A stretch of 40,714 bases of DNA, from contig JAFDEI010000001.1 in the NCBI GenBank assembly GCA_019310425.1, forward strand, positions 1 to 40,714, read 5' to 3'. The DNA comes from Deltaproteobacteria bacterium (lineage in GTDB: Bacteria > Myxococcota_A > UBA9160 > SMWR01). A program made the translations under genes and the position numbers. This document shows, in pieces, positions 27,447 to 36,000 of this stretch; the first letter of the stretch is position 1, and each line of letters starts with the position of its first letter. The notes under the pieces are model-generated. The model did not search any database and had not been told where the DNA came from. It worked only from the letters and a program-made list of their open reading frames with translations.

Positions 27447-28564
27447 TTCGGGCTCCCCGCGACATCCGGCGTCCGGAGGTCGACGGCCTCGCCCGCGGGC
27501 GTTCGAAGCGACACTGGCTGCCCGTCCGTGAGTCGGAAGTGCCCGCGGACTACGATGCGATCACCGCTCGCGATTCCGCTCGCGATCTCCACCATCCCTG
27601 CCTGAAACAGCCCCGTCTCGACGAGAACGCGTTCGACCCGGTTGTCGTCGATCGCACGAAATACCACGGCTCCATCCGCGCGTTGCAGCACCGCGGCTTG
27701 CGGGACCATCGTCACGCCGCTGCGCTTCGCAACGCCCAGGTCGACCCGCGCGAACAGGCCCGGGCGAAGGCGGCCGTCGCTGTTATCGACCTGGGCTTTC
27801 ACGCGCAGCGTGCGGCTCTGCTCGTCGATCACCGGAGCGATCACGGTGACCCGACCCTCGAAGATCACGTCGGGATAAGGCGCAACACGCAACGCGACCG
27901 TCTGTGCCAATGCCACACGGCTGGAATCCGCCTCGGTGAGGCGAAATTCGACCTCGATCGGGTTCAGCGAAACGAGCTCGAACAGCTTCTGGCCGGGTAT
28001 CACGTACTCGCCCCGGCTCACGAATCGCCGGCCGATCATGCCCGCGAACGGCGCGCGCACGGTCGCGTCGCCGAGCGCTCGTTCGGCGACGCCGAGTTCG
28101 GCTTCCGCGGCGCGCAGACGCGATCGCGCCAGCGTCTGCTCGGTTTCGGCTTCATCGAGCTGTGTCTGCGACGCGACCTTCTGGCCGCGGAGCTTCTTCA
28201 CGCGCGCGAGTTCGCGTTCCTGCTCGCGCATCTGCGCACGGGCCTGGTCGGCACCGGCAAGTGCGCGGTCACGCTCGAGGGCCCGGCGCGCGGGGTCGAT
28301 CGTGAGTACTTCGTCGTTTTCCCCGGCGGCACTGCCCTCGTCGAGCGTAATGCCGGTAATCTGGCCGGCCACTTCGGCCGCGATCTCCGCACGGTCTTTC
28401 GCGACCAGTTGGCCGGGCACTTCGATCCGTTCGTCGATATCGACAGCGAGCGCCGGCTCGATCGTCACCGGCGTGAACTTCGCCGCTTCGACTTCGGCTT
28501 CTTCGCCTGCGCAGCCGAACAGCCAGATGAAGGCCAACGCAGTGCAAGTCATTCGCCGCGTCAC
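27443..28564 (-). CDS. RND efflux periplasmic adaptor (MFP) lipoprotein
   Basis: MTCTALAFIWLFGCAGEE lipobox, IDERIEVPGQLVAKDRAEIAAEVAGQITGI, DATVRAPFAGMIGRRFVSRGEYV; GTG 28564 overlaps tetR stop. Confidence 0.92.
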   Translation of the reverse strand: MTRRMTCTALAFIWLFGCAGEEAEVEAAKFTPVTIEPALAVDIDERIEVPGQLVAKDRAEIAAEVAGQITGITLDEGSAAGENDEVLTIDPARRALERDRALAGADQARAQMREQERELARVKKLRGQKVASQTQLDEAETEQTLARSRLRAAEAELGVAERALGDATVRAPFAGMIGRRFVSRGEYVIPGQKLFELVSLNPIEVEFRLTEADSSRVALAQTVALRVAPYPDVIFEGRVTVIAPVIDEQSRTLRVKAQVDNSDGRLRPGLFARVDLGVAKRSGVTMVPQAAVLQRADGAVVFRAIDDNRVERVLVETGLFQAGMVEIASGIASGDRIVVRGHFRLTDGQPVSLRTPAGEAVDLRTPDVAGSPN

Positions 28565-29208
28565 GACGCACCTCCGTTCGTTCGGGCCGCGTCCCTCGAG
28601 TCGGCTTCTTTCAACAGACCGCGCAGTAGGATTTCGATCGACTGTTCGATGTGGGAGTCCGTCCACGGGTATTCGGCGTAGCTGATGCGAGTCGAAATCA
28701 AACCGTGCAGAATCACCCAGATGCACTGGACCGCTTCTTCGATGTCGTCGAGCCGGAGCCGCTCCTCGCGCGCCAGCCGCGACAGCGTCAACTCCATGCG
28801 CTTGCGCGATTGCTCGGTGGTCTCCGGCGGCGACACGTCGGCCGGCCGTGGCGCCATCAGCAAGCTGTAGTGGGTCGGATTCTCGAGACCGAATTCCACG
28901 AATGCGAGGAGCTGTGCGCGCAGGAGTTCGGCTGAATCCTCGAATTCGGGCACGCGGTCGATCCGCTCGGCCATTTCGCCAAATCGCTCCTCGAGCAGCG
29001 TGTCGATCAGGCCGGCTTTGTCGCCGAAGTGGTGGTAGATGGTCGGGGCCGTATAGCCACAGCGATCTGCGAGCCGGCGCATCGAAAAACCCTCGTAGCC
29101 CTCGTTCACGAGCAGTGCCTCGGTCGCGGTGAGGATTTGCCGGCGGACCGTGGCCCGCTGCTGGTGACGACGGATTTCCGAAGGTTTTTCAGTAGGTTGA
29201 GTATCCAT
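28561..29208 (-). CDS. TetR/AcrR family transcriptional regulator
   Basis: VRRQILTATEALLVNEGYEGFSMRRLADRCGYTAPTIYHHFGDKAGLIDTLL; ATG at 29208. Confidence 0.93.
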   Translation of the reverse strand: MDTQPTEKPSEIRRHQQRATVRRQILTATEALLVNEGYEGFSMRRLADRCGYTAPTIYHHFGDKAGLIDTLLEERFGEMAERIDRVPEFEDSAELLRAQLLAFVEFGLENPTHYSLLMAPRPADVSPPETTEQSRKRMELTLSRLAREERLRLDDIEEAVQCIWVILHGLISTRISYAEYPWTDSHIEQSIEILLRGLLKEADSRDAARTNGGAS

Positions 29209-29255
29209 CAGGACCCCGCAGCTAAGCGCGATGATTGAACGGTGTGAAATTTGGC

Positions 29256-29266
29256 TAACGATGTTA
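29256..29266. promoter_or_regulatory. Candidate TetR operator
   Basis: TAAC-GAT-GTTA dyad about 48 bp upstream of the tetR ATG in the tetR/tesB divergent region. Confidence 0.35.
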
Positions 29267-29394
29267 TAGGCCTCGAGCCGGCCCCGCAAATCGACGAGCG
29301 TTCGCCAGCCCGTCGAAAGGCCTGGGGGCCCCACTTGCCGTGATTCTCGGTTCGATCCGCTAGCGAATCGTTTTGAAACCGGGATCATGCCCCC

Positions 29395-30234
29395 GTGAAT
29401 AAAGACGCCTCGGGCCTGAAACGCCTGATCGAACAGCAGCTCGCCCTCGAGCCACTCGACCGCGACCTGTTCCTCGCCGATCCCGGGGAGGGCGAAGGAC
29501 GCTTGTTCGGCGGGCTCGTCGCAGCACAATCGGTGGTGGCCGCGGGCCTCACGGTCACCGATGACCGCTCGCTGCACTCGCTGCACGCCTACTTCCTGCG
29601 ACCGGGTCGGCACGGGCTGCCGATCCGCTTCGTCGTCGACCGCATTCGCGACGGCCGCAGTTTCACGACTCGGCGCGTGAAGGCCCACCAGGGCGGCGAG
29701 GCGATCTTCAACCTGTCGGCGAGCTTCGCCACACCCGAAGACGGCATCTCCCATCAGGACGAGATGCCCGCGGCGCCCCCGCCGGATGGATTACCGGACT
29801 GGGAAGAGATTCGCGCGCAGTACATGGGCGACGCGGGCGGCCAGCGCTTCGACACCGCGATCGAAGTCCGAATGTGCGATCTACCGGACAGCAGTCCCGA
29901 GGCGCGACAGCGCAACTGGCTGCGCGTGCGGGGCGCGCTGCCCGAGAATCCGCTGATCCACACCGCAATGCTCGTCTACGCGAGCGACCGCACCCTGCTC
30001 GGGACGGCGGCGCGCCCGCACGACATTCCGTGGAACAAACGCGTGGCGGCGAGCCTCGATCATGCCATGTGGATCCACCGCCCGGTCCGGATGGATGACT
30101 GGATCCTCTACGCGGCCGAGAGTCCGGTCGCGCATTCGGCGCGCGGCCTGTGCTTCGGCGGTCTCTTCTACCCCGACGGCACCCGCGTCGCCTCCGTCGC
30201 GCAGGAAGCGCTGATCCGACGGGCGCGCGACTAG
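29395..30234 (+). CDS. tesB: Acyl-CoA thioesterase II (TesB family)
   Basis: GRLFGGLVAAQSVVAAGLTV, SLHSLHAYFLRPG, FTTRRVKAHQGGEAIFNLSASF, ASLDHAMWIHRPVRMDDWILYAAESPVA. Confidence 0.9.
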   Translation: MNKDASGLKRLIEQQLALEPLDRDLFLADPGEGEGRLFGGLVAAQSVVAAGLTVTDDRSLHSLHAYFLRPGRHGLPIRFVVDRIRDGRSFTTRRVKAHQGGEAIFNLSASFATPEDGISHQDEMPAAPPPDGLPDWEEIRAQYMGDAGGQRFDTAIEVRMCDLPDSSPEARQRNWLRVRGALPENPLIHTAMLVYASDRTLLGTAARPHDIPWNKRVAASLDHAMWIHRPVRMDDWILYAAESPVAHSARGLCFGGLFYPDGTRVASVAQEALIRRARD

Positions 30235-30305
30235 CCCGAATTATTCATGAAGGTCCTGCTGCGGTCGCGCATCTACGCACTCTTAAACGCCCGGGCGGCA
30301 GACGC

Positions 30306-32969
30306 TCAGTCGGGCTTCGGAGCGAACCGCACCTCACGCACCGCGAAGCTGCCGGCCTCGACCGAAGCATCGGCCGCGAGCGTGTGCGCGCGGCAGCGCG
30401 TCGCTGCGAGCACGTCGCCGAGCACGGGTTCGAGCCCGGCGAGTGTCTCGGCATCCGCCGCAATCGTGAGCGCTTCGACTTCGCGCCCCATCGACACCTC
30501 GCTGTCGGCCTTTGCCTTGTTGATCGCGTTCCAGCACGCGACCGCGACGTCGAAGCTCGCTTCGGTCGCGGGGGCATCGAACCCGTCGAGCTCCGCCGCA
30601 CTCGGCCAGGCCGCGCGATGGATGCTGGACTCGCCCTTCTCCACAGCAAACGCCCACGACCAGACCTCTTCGCTGATGTAGGGGAGGAACGGCGCGAACA
30701 GTCGCAGCAGAACGTCGAGCCCGAGTCGCAACGAGGCCACCGCCGAGCCGCGCTCGGCCTCGCCGTCGCCCGCCTCGCCACGCGCCCGCGTCTTCGCCAG
30801 CTCGAGGTAGCTGTCGGTGAAGTGGGTCCAGAAGAAGGCCTCGGTGTCGCTGAGCGCCTGCGCGTGATTGAAGTCCTCGAACGACGCCGTCACGCGTTCG
30901 ATCAGGCCGCGGAGCTTTGCCACGAATGCGCGGTCGAGCTCGGTCTGCACCGGGTGCACTTCAGCGGTCTGCCCGAGCACGAACTTCCCCGCATTGAAGA
31001 GCTTGGTCGCTAGACGTTTACCGACCTTGAATACCTTTTCGTCGGCGGCGGTATCGGTTCCGAGGCGTGCGCTCGCAGACCAATAACGCGCACCGTCCGC
31101 TGTGAACTTCTCGATCAACGGCATCGGCGTCAACACGTTGCCCTGACTCTTCGACATCTTCTTGCGGTCCGGATCGAGCACCCAGCCCGAGATCACCACG
31201 TGTCTCCACGGAATCTCGTCCTCGTGGAGCATCGCCTTGGCAATGGTGTAGAAAGCCCAGGTTCGAATGATTTCGTGGCTCTGCGGGCGGATGTCCGCCG
31301 GGAAGAGCTTCCCGTGGCGCTCGGCGTCGAGCGACCAGTGCGACCCGATCTGCGGTGTGAGGGAACTCGTGAACCAGGTATCGAAGATGTCGGACTCGCC
31401 GGTGAAGCCGCCCGGTTGGTCACGCTGGCCCTCGTCGAAGCCCGTCGGCACGTCGGTCGTGGGGTCGACCGGCATGCGCTCGGGCTCCGCCACCAGGACG
31501 CCGTCGTAATCCGGAACTCCGCTCTCGTCGAGCCGGTACCACACCGGAATCGGAACCCCGAAGTACCGCTGGCGGCTGATGCACCAATCGGCGTTCAGAC
31601 CCTCGGTCCAGTCGCGAAAACGACTGTACATGAATTTCGGGTGCCACTGAACCTGCTCGCCCTTCGCGAGCAATGCCGACTGCTTGTCGAGCAGCCGAAC
31701 GAACCACTGGCGGGTGGGAACGAGCTCGAGCGGGCGGTCACCCTTTTCGTAGAACTTGACGTTGTGCTCGATCGGCTCCGGCTCGGCCTGGAGCGGCGCA
31801 CCGCCACCCACGGCAGCAGCGCCGTCCGGGTCGCGCAACAACTCGACGATCAACTTGCGAGCCTGGTTCACGCCCTTGCCCGCGATCTCCGCGTAATAGC
31901 GATTTGCCGCGTCGGCGTCCGCGCTCGGGAACTCATCGTTGCCGAACGCCACCGGCATCAGCGTTCCGTTGCGCCCGATCAACTGGCGCAGCGCGAGGCC
32001 CTCTTCCCGCCACCATTGGACGTCGGTCTGGTCACCGAAGGTGCAGACCATCAGGATGCCGGTGCCCTTTTCGGGGTCGGCGAGTTCGCTGGGGAAGATC
32101 GGCACCGGAACGCGGAACAGCGGGGTGACGGCGTTCTTCCCGAACAGGTCCTGGTAGCGCGGGTCGTCCGGGTGGGCGGTCACGCCGACGCAAGCGGGCA
32201 GCAGCTCCGGGCGCGTGGTTGCGATCACGAAGCGGCCCGTGTCTCCCTCGACCGCGAACTCGACGTGGTGGAACGCGCCGGGTCTGCTGCGCTCCTCCAT
32301 CTCCGCCTGGGCGACCGCAGTCTGGAAATCCACGTCCCAGGCGGTCGGTGCGTCGCGGTTGTAGAGATGACCTTTTTCGTAGAGGTCGCGGAAGCTCCGC
32401 TGCGAAATCAGCCGGCAATGCCGGTCGATCGTCGCGTACTGCTGGCGCCAGTCGATCGACAGCCCGAGACGGCGAAAGAGCCCTTCGAAGGCCTTCTCAT
32501 CCTCGACGGTCACGCGCTCGCACAACTCGATGAAATTCGGACGCGAGACCAGGCGCGGATGTGATTTCCGCTGCTTCGCCGAGGCGGGCTCGACTTCGAG
32601 CACTTCTTCGAACGGGGCGCTGGGGTCGCAGCGCACATGGAAGTAATTCTGGACCCGGCGCTCGGTGGGCAAGCCGTTATCGTCCCAACCCATCGGGTAG
32701 AAGACGTTCAGCCCTTTCATGCGCTTGTAGCGCGCGAGCACGTCGGTATGGGTGTAGGAGAAGACATGCCCGATGTGGAGCGAGCCCGAAACCGTCGGCG
32801 GCGGCGTGTCGATCACGAAGGTCTCATCGCGCGGCCGGTTGGGATCCCAGGCGAAGATCGCGCGCTCCTCCCAGAAGCGGTCCCAGCGCTGCTCGGCTTC
32901 GGGCGCGTCGAAGTGCTTGGGTAGCTTGCTCGGGTCGATCGAACGGAATTGCAGCTTGTCGGTGCCCAT
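30306..32969 (-). CDS. valS: Valine--tRNA ligase (archaeal-like short form)
   Basis: PPPTVSGSLHIGHVFSYTHTD (HIGH), YPMGWDDNGLPTERRVQNYFHVRCDP, DPDRKKMSKSQGNVLTP (KMSKS). Confidence 0.95.
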   Translation of the reverse strand: MGTDKLQFRSIDPSKLPKHFDAPEAEQRWDRFWEERAIFAWDPNRPRDETFVIDTPPPTVSGSLHIGHVFSYTHTDVLARYKRMKGLNVFYPMGWDDNGLPTERRVQNYFHVRCDPSAPFEEVLEVEPASAKQRKSHPRLVSRPNFIELCERVTVEDEKAFEGLFRRLGLSIDWRQQYATIDRHCRLISQRSFRDLYEKGHLYNRDAPTAWDVDFQTAVAQAEMEERSRPGAFHHVEFAVEGDTGRFVIATTRPELLPACVGVTAHPDDPRYQDLFGKNAVTPLFRVPVPIFPSELADPEKGTGILMVCTFGDQTDVQWWREEGLALRQLIGRNGTLMPVAFGNDEFPSADADAANRYYAEIAGKGVNQARKLIVELLRDPDGAAAVGGGAPLQAEPEPIEHNVKFYEKGDRPLELVPTRQWFVRLLDKQSALLAKGEQVQWHPKFMYSRFRDWTEGLNADWCISRQRYFGVPIPVWYRLDESGVPDYDGVLVAEPERMPVDPTTDVPTGFDEGQRDQPGGFTGESDIFDTWFTSSLTPQIGSHWSLDAERHGKLFPADIRPQSHEIIRTWAFYTIAKAMLHEDEIPWRHVVISGWVLDPDRKKMSKSQGNVLTPMPLIEKFTADGARYWSASARLGTDTAADEKVFKVGKRLATKLFNAGKFVLGQTAEVHPVQTELDRAFVAKLRGLIERVTASFEDFNHAQALSDTEAFFWTHFTDSYLELAKTRARGEAGDGEAERGSAVASLRLGLDVLLRLFAPFLPYISEEVWSWAFAVEKGESSIHRAAWPSAAELDGFDAPATEASFDVAVACWNAINKAKADSEVSMGREVEALTIAADAETLAGLEPVLGDVLAATRCRAHTLAADASVEAGSFAVREVRFAPKPD

Positions 32970-33082
32970 GGCGAACCTTTGCGTGCGGCCTGCCGGAAAG
33001 GCTCTGGAATTAGCACAAAGCGCAGCAGGGCGGGCTCTGTCCCCCGGGGGGGGCTGACAATTTTCGATTCCGTGGAGATGAC

Positions 33083-33111
33083 TTGCGGGGAAGCGGGGGC
33101 AGATCTAATGT
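33083..33111 (+). promoter_or_regulatory. Candidate sigma-70 promoter of rpsN
   Basis: TTGCGG-N17-TAATGT, 34 bp upstream of rpsN ATG. Confidence 0.4.
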
Positions 33112-33145
33112 CCGGCCTCTCCATTCCCGACAGGAGCAACGCAGG

Positions 33146-33451
33146 ATGGCCAAGCTCTCCCAGGTGCTGCGCGACCAGCGCCGTGAAAAATTGATCGCAA
33201 AATTCGCCGAGAAGCGTGCTGAACTGCGCAAGCGACTGAACGACGCGAACGTCTCGTACGAAGAAAAGATGGAAATCCAGCAGCAGTTCGCGAAACTGCC
33301 GCGGAACTCCTGCCCGACGCGACTAAACCGCCGCTGCAAGGTGTCGGGCCGCTCGCGGGGCTACTACCGCAAATTCCAGGTCTCGCGCATCGCGCTGCGC
33401 GAGCTTGCGCTCAAGGGCCAGCTGCCCGGAATGCGCAAGTCGAGCTGGTAA
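33146..33451 (+). CDS. rpsN: 30S ribosomal protein S14 (zinc-independent, C- type)
   Basis: 101 aa [20 protein letters not shown]…[51 protein letters not shown]. Confidence 0.96.
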   Translation: MAKLSQVLRDQRREKLIAKFAEKRAELRKRLNDANVSYEEKMEIQQQFAKLPRNSCPTRLNRRCKVSGRSRGYYRKFQVSRIALRELALKGQLPGMRKSSW

Positions 33452-33464
33452 GGACGAAATCTCA

Positions 33465-33710
33465 GTGAAGCCCGGAATCCACCCCGACTACCACAAAGTG
33501 CTCTACGTCGACACCGCGACCGGCGACGAGTGGATCTCCCGCTCGACGCTGACCTCCAAGGAGAAGCGCGAAGTCGACGGCGAAGAAATGCCCGTCATCA
33601 AGCTCGAAATCTCGTCACACAGCCATCCGTTCTGGACGGGCAAGATGCGCGAGCTCGATGCCGACGGGAAGATCGACCGCTTCCGCCGCCGCTACGGCTC
33701 CTCGAAATAG
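33465..33710 (+). CDS. rpmE2: 50S ribosomal protein L31 type B
   Basis: MKPGIHPDYHKVLYVDTATGDEWISRSTLTSKEKREVDGEEMPVIKLEISSHSHPFWTGK…RFRRRYG; no CxxC; GTG start with AAGGA SD. Confidence 0.93.
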   Translation: MKPGIHPDYHKVLYVDTATGDEWISRSTLTSKEKREVDGEEMPVIKLEISSHSHPFWTGKMRELDADGKIDRFRRRYGSSK

Positions 33711-33734
33711 CCGTCACACGCAGCGCAATGATCA

Positions 33735-33766
33735 ACGGGCCGCCCGCTAATACGCGGGCGGCCCGT
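33735..33766. terminator. Bidirectional intrinsic terminator between convergent rpmE2 and rpmB
   Basis: Perfect 13-bp stem ACGGGCCGCCCGC-TAATAC-GCGGGCGGCCCGT followed by TTCGTTTC on +. Confidence 0.85.
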
Positions 33767-33827
33767 TTCGTTTCGGTCGACTTCGGTCGTACTGGCCGCT
33801 CGGCCGGGGCGCGAGCGGTGTCGGAGA

Positions 33828-34139
33828 TCAGGCCTTCGCGGACGCGTTCTTCGGCGTACCCGCGAGCGCCTTGCGAACGGCGCGCTTGAGCCGCAGTCCG
33901 GGCTCGGCGAGTTTCTCGTCCGCCATCTTCATCAGGTAACGATCGAGTCCGCCGTTGTGCTGCACCGAGCGCAGCGCACGGGTAGAGACCCGCAGCCGTA
34001 CGACGCGTCCGAGCGCGTCGCTCTGGAGCGAGACCTTCTGGAGGTTGGGCGAGAAACGCCGGTTCGTCTTCACGTTCGAATGAGCGACGTTGTGACCGAA
34101 CTGAGCCTTCTTGCCGGTGAGATCGCAGCGACGCGCCAT
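33828..34139 (-). CDS. rpmB: 50S ribosomal protein L28
   Basis: MARRCDLTGKKAQFGHNVAHSNVKTNRRFSPNLQKVSL…VRLRVSTRALRSVQHNGGLDRYL. Confidence 0.95.
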   Translation of the reverse strand: MARRCDLTGKKAQFGHNVAHSNVKTNRRFSPNLQKVSLQSDALGRVVRLRVSTRALRSVQHNGGLDRYLMKMADEKLAEPGLRLKRAVRKALAGTPKNASAKA

Positions 34140-34186
34140 GGGGATTCCTCGGGTCGTATGGGGTTCTTCGAGCTTCGGGACGCTTG

Positions 34187-34215
34187 TGGATAGCCCTCGG
34201 ACGCCGCCGGGTCAA
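34187..34215 (-). promoter_or_regulatory. Candidate sigma-70 promoter of rpmB
   Basis: On minus strand TTGACC-N17-TATCCA, about 48 bp before the ATG. Confidence 0.6.
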
Positions 34216-34260
34216 GCGTTCAGCCATTTCGAGGCATCGGCCCCCCAAGGGGGACAATAG

Positions 34261-34298
34261 TGCAGTCCAGGCACTGCGGGTGCAGTTTGCGAACTGCA
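34261..34298. promoter_or_regulatory. Tandem dyad operator
   Basis: TGCAGT-CCAGGC-ACTGCG (34261-34278) and TGCAGT-TTGCGA-ACTGCA (34281-34298), 20-bp period. Confidence 0.6.
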
Positions 34299-34404
34299 TC
34301 GAAGCCCTATCTTGCTGACTGGGGCGCCGCCAGAGCCCGCTTCGAGCTGGTACGAAGCTTGCTCTACCAAGGGGCCTCAGAATCCGCCCCGAGGAGGTTC
34401 CCGA

Positions 34405-34647
34405 ATGCCCCGCTACTACGATGACGAAATGACCGACCGCAACGCCCCGAGCCCCGGCATCGCTGCGGTGCTGTCGGTGTTGCTGCCCGGACTCGGGCAG
34501 GTCTACTGCGGTCGTTTGCTCGCGGGCGCGATCTGGTTCCTCGCCACCGCAGCCGGCTACTCGTTGATCCTGGTGCCGGGCTTCCTGATCCACGCACTCA
34601 GCGTCTGGTCCGCCTACGCGAGCGCGCGCGACTGGGACGGCTACTGA
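34405..34647 (+). CDS. Small TM2-like membrane protein
   Basis: 80 aa, SPGIAAVLSVLLPGLGQVYCGRLLAGAIWFLATAAGYSLILVPGFLIHALSVWSAY; GAGGAGG SD. Confidence 0.75.
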   Translation: MPRYYDDEMTDRNAPSPGIAAVLSVLLPGLGQVYCGRLLAGAIWFLATAAGYSLILVPGFLIHALSVWSAYASARDWDGY

Positions 34648-34719
34648 GGCGAGCCACGCGACGAACCGGCTTGGCCCAGCCGTCGGTGCCGATGAGGGCT
34701 GGGGTAACCTACGGCCGCC

Positions 34720-36000
34720 ATGGCCTTCCGCTTTCTCCACCTCGCGGACTTGCACCTCGACACCGTCTTCGGCGGGCTTCCCGAGACGCGCAACCGCCTT
34801 CGGGCAGCGACCTTCGAAGCCTTCGAACGCGCGGTTGACTTCGCGATTCGCGAGCAGCTTCACGCCGTGCTCGCGGCGGGCGACCTCTACGACGAGAACG
34901 ACTTTTCATTGAAGACTGAGATCCGGTTTCGCGAGCAGGTACGGCGCCTCGCCGACGCGGGTATCTGGTTCCTCGCCTGCTGCGGCAACCACGATCCGGG
35001 CGGCGCGAACCACCACGCCGCGCACCTCGGCATCAGCCTCGACGGAACGGCTGCTCCGGCACCCGACGACGACTGGCGCCGTCGCGTCCACCTCTTCCGC
35101 GCCCCCGCTCCCGAAACCGTCCGGATTCACGACCGCGACGGCGCCGCGGTCGCGGTCGTGATCGGAGCAGGCCACCCCACCGCCGCGGAAGCACGCAACC
35201 TCGCCGCCGAGTTCACGAAGCTCGAAACTCCGCTGCCCGTGGTCGGACTGCTCCACACCCAGGTCGAAGGCGTGCGCGCCGCCGAGGCGCACGATCGCTA
35301 CGCGCCCTCGACCGCAGCCGACTACGAACGCCTCGACTACAGCTATTGGGCACTCGGGCACGTTCACGTTCGCGGACGCGCGGTCGCGGGACTGCCGGTC
35401 TTCTACGCCGGCAACCTCCAGGGCCGCAATCCGAGCGAGACGGGCGCGAAGGGTGGCTACCTCGTCGAAGCGCACGCGGGCGCTCCCGCCGAACCGGAAT
35501 TCATCCCGTTCGCCCCGTTGCGCTGGGAACGATATGAATTCTCGGACCTACCACAGACCGACACCGCGGCCATTCTCCTCGATCACCTCGTCGAACGCAT
35601 CGCCGCCGCGCGCGCGGGGGCCGACGACGCGTTCGCGTTGCGCTGTTCGTTGAGGGGGCCGTCGCCACTCGCACGACGATTTCGCGATGGCGGGGCGCAA
35701 GTCGATTTCGAGGAGGCGCTCGCCATCCGGACCGGTGCACTCGAAGTACAGCTCCGAACCAAGGGCCTGACGCTTCCCTTCGACCGCGAAGCCCTCCGCG
35801 ACGCGCCCACCGTCGTGGCAACCGCACTGGAGTTGATCGCCGCCGCGCAGCACGACGAGGACCTGCTGGCTGAACTCGCTCCGGCCGAACTCCTCAGCCA
35901 CTTCGACGACCCCGCAGCGCGCGCAACCCATCTCGCCGACCTGCTCGACGGCCTCGACGAAGAGTTGATCCACCGCAGCGTTGCGGAGCGTGGGCCGTGA
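34720..36000 (+). CDS. Metallophosphoesterase / DNA repair exonuclease (SbcD/Mre11/YhaO-like)
   Basis: FRFLHLADLHLDTVFGG, VLAAGDLYDEND, LACCGNHDPGG, YWALGHVHVRG. Confidence 0.9.
   Translation: MAFRFLHLADLHLDTVFGGLPETRNRLRAATFEAFERAVDFAIREQLHAVLAAGDLYDENDFSLKTEIRFREQVRRLADAGIWFLACCGNHDPGGANHHAAHLGISLDGTAAPAPDDDWRRRVHLFRAPAPETVRIHDRDGAAVAVVIGAGHPTAAEARNLAAEFTKLETPLPVVGLLHTQVEGVRAAEAHDRYAPSTAADYERLDYSYWALGHVHVRGRAVAGLPVFYAGNLQGRNPSETGAKGGYLVEAHAGAPAEPEFIPFAPLRWERYEFSDLPQTDTAAILLDHLVERIAAARAGADDAFALRCSLRGPSPLARRFRDGGAQVDFEEALAIRTGALEVQLRTKGLTLPFDREALRDAPTVVATALELIAAAQHDEDLLAELAPAELLSHFDDPAARATHLADLLDGLDEELIHRSVAERGP

Noticed and set aside
25869-27605. 578-aa ORF on + strand opposite the RND permease
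   Set aside because: Arg/His/Asp-rich composition and exact antisense position to a well-supported RND gene; high-GC shadow ORF
31200-32564. 454-aa ORF on + strand opposite valS
   Set aside because: Antisense to a certain valS; composition typical of GC-rich mirror frames
33042-33056. CCCCCGGGGGGGG homopolymer run before rpsN
   Set aside because: Could suggest phase variation, but it lies upstream of the predicted promoter of an essential ribosomal gene; more likely random or a sequencing-sensitive run
33598-34863. 421-aa ORF on - strand spanning rpmB in another frame
   Set aside because: Overlaps rpmE2, the terminator and rpmB; low-complexity Arg-rich translation
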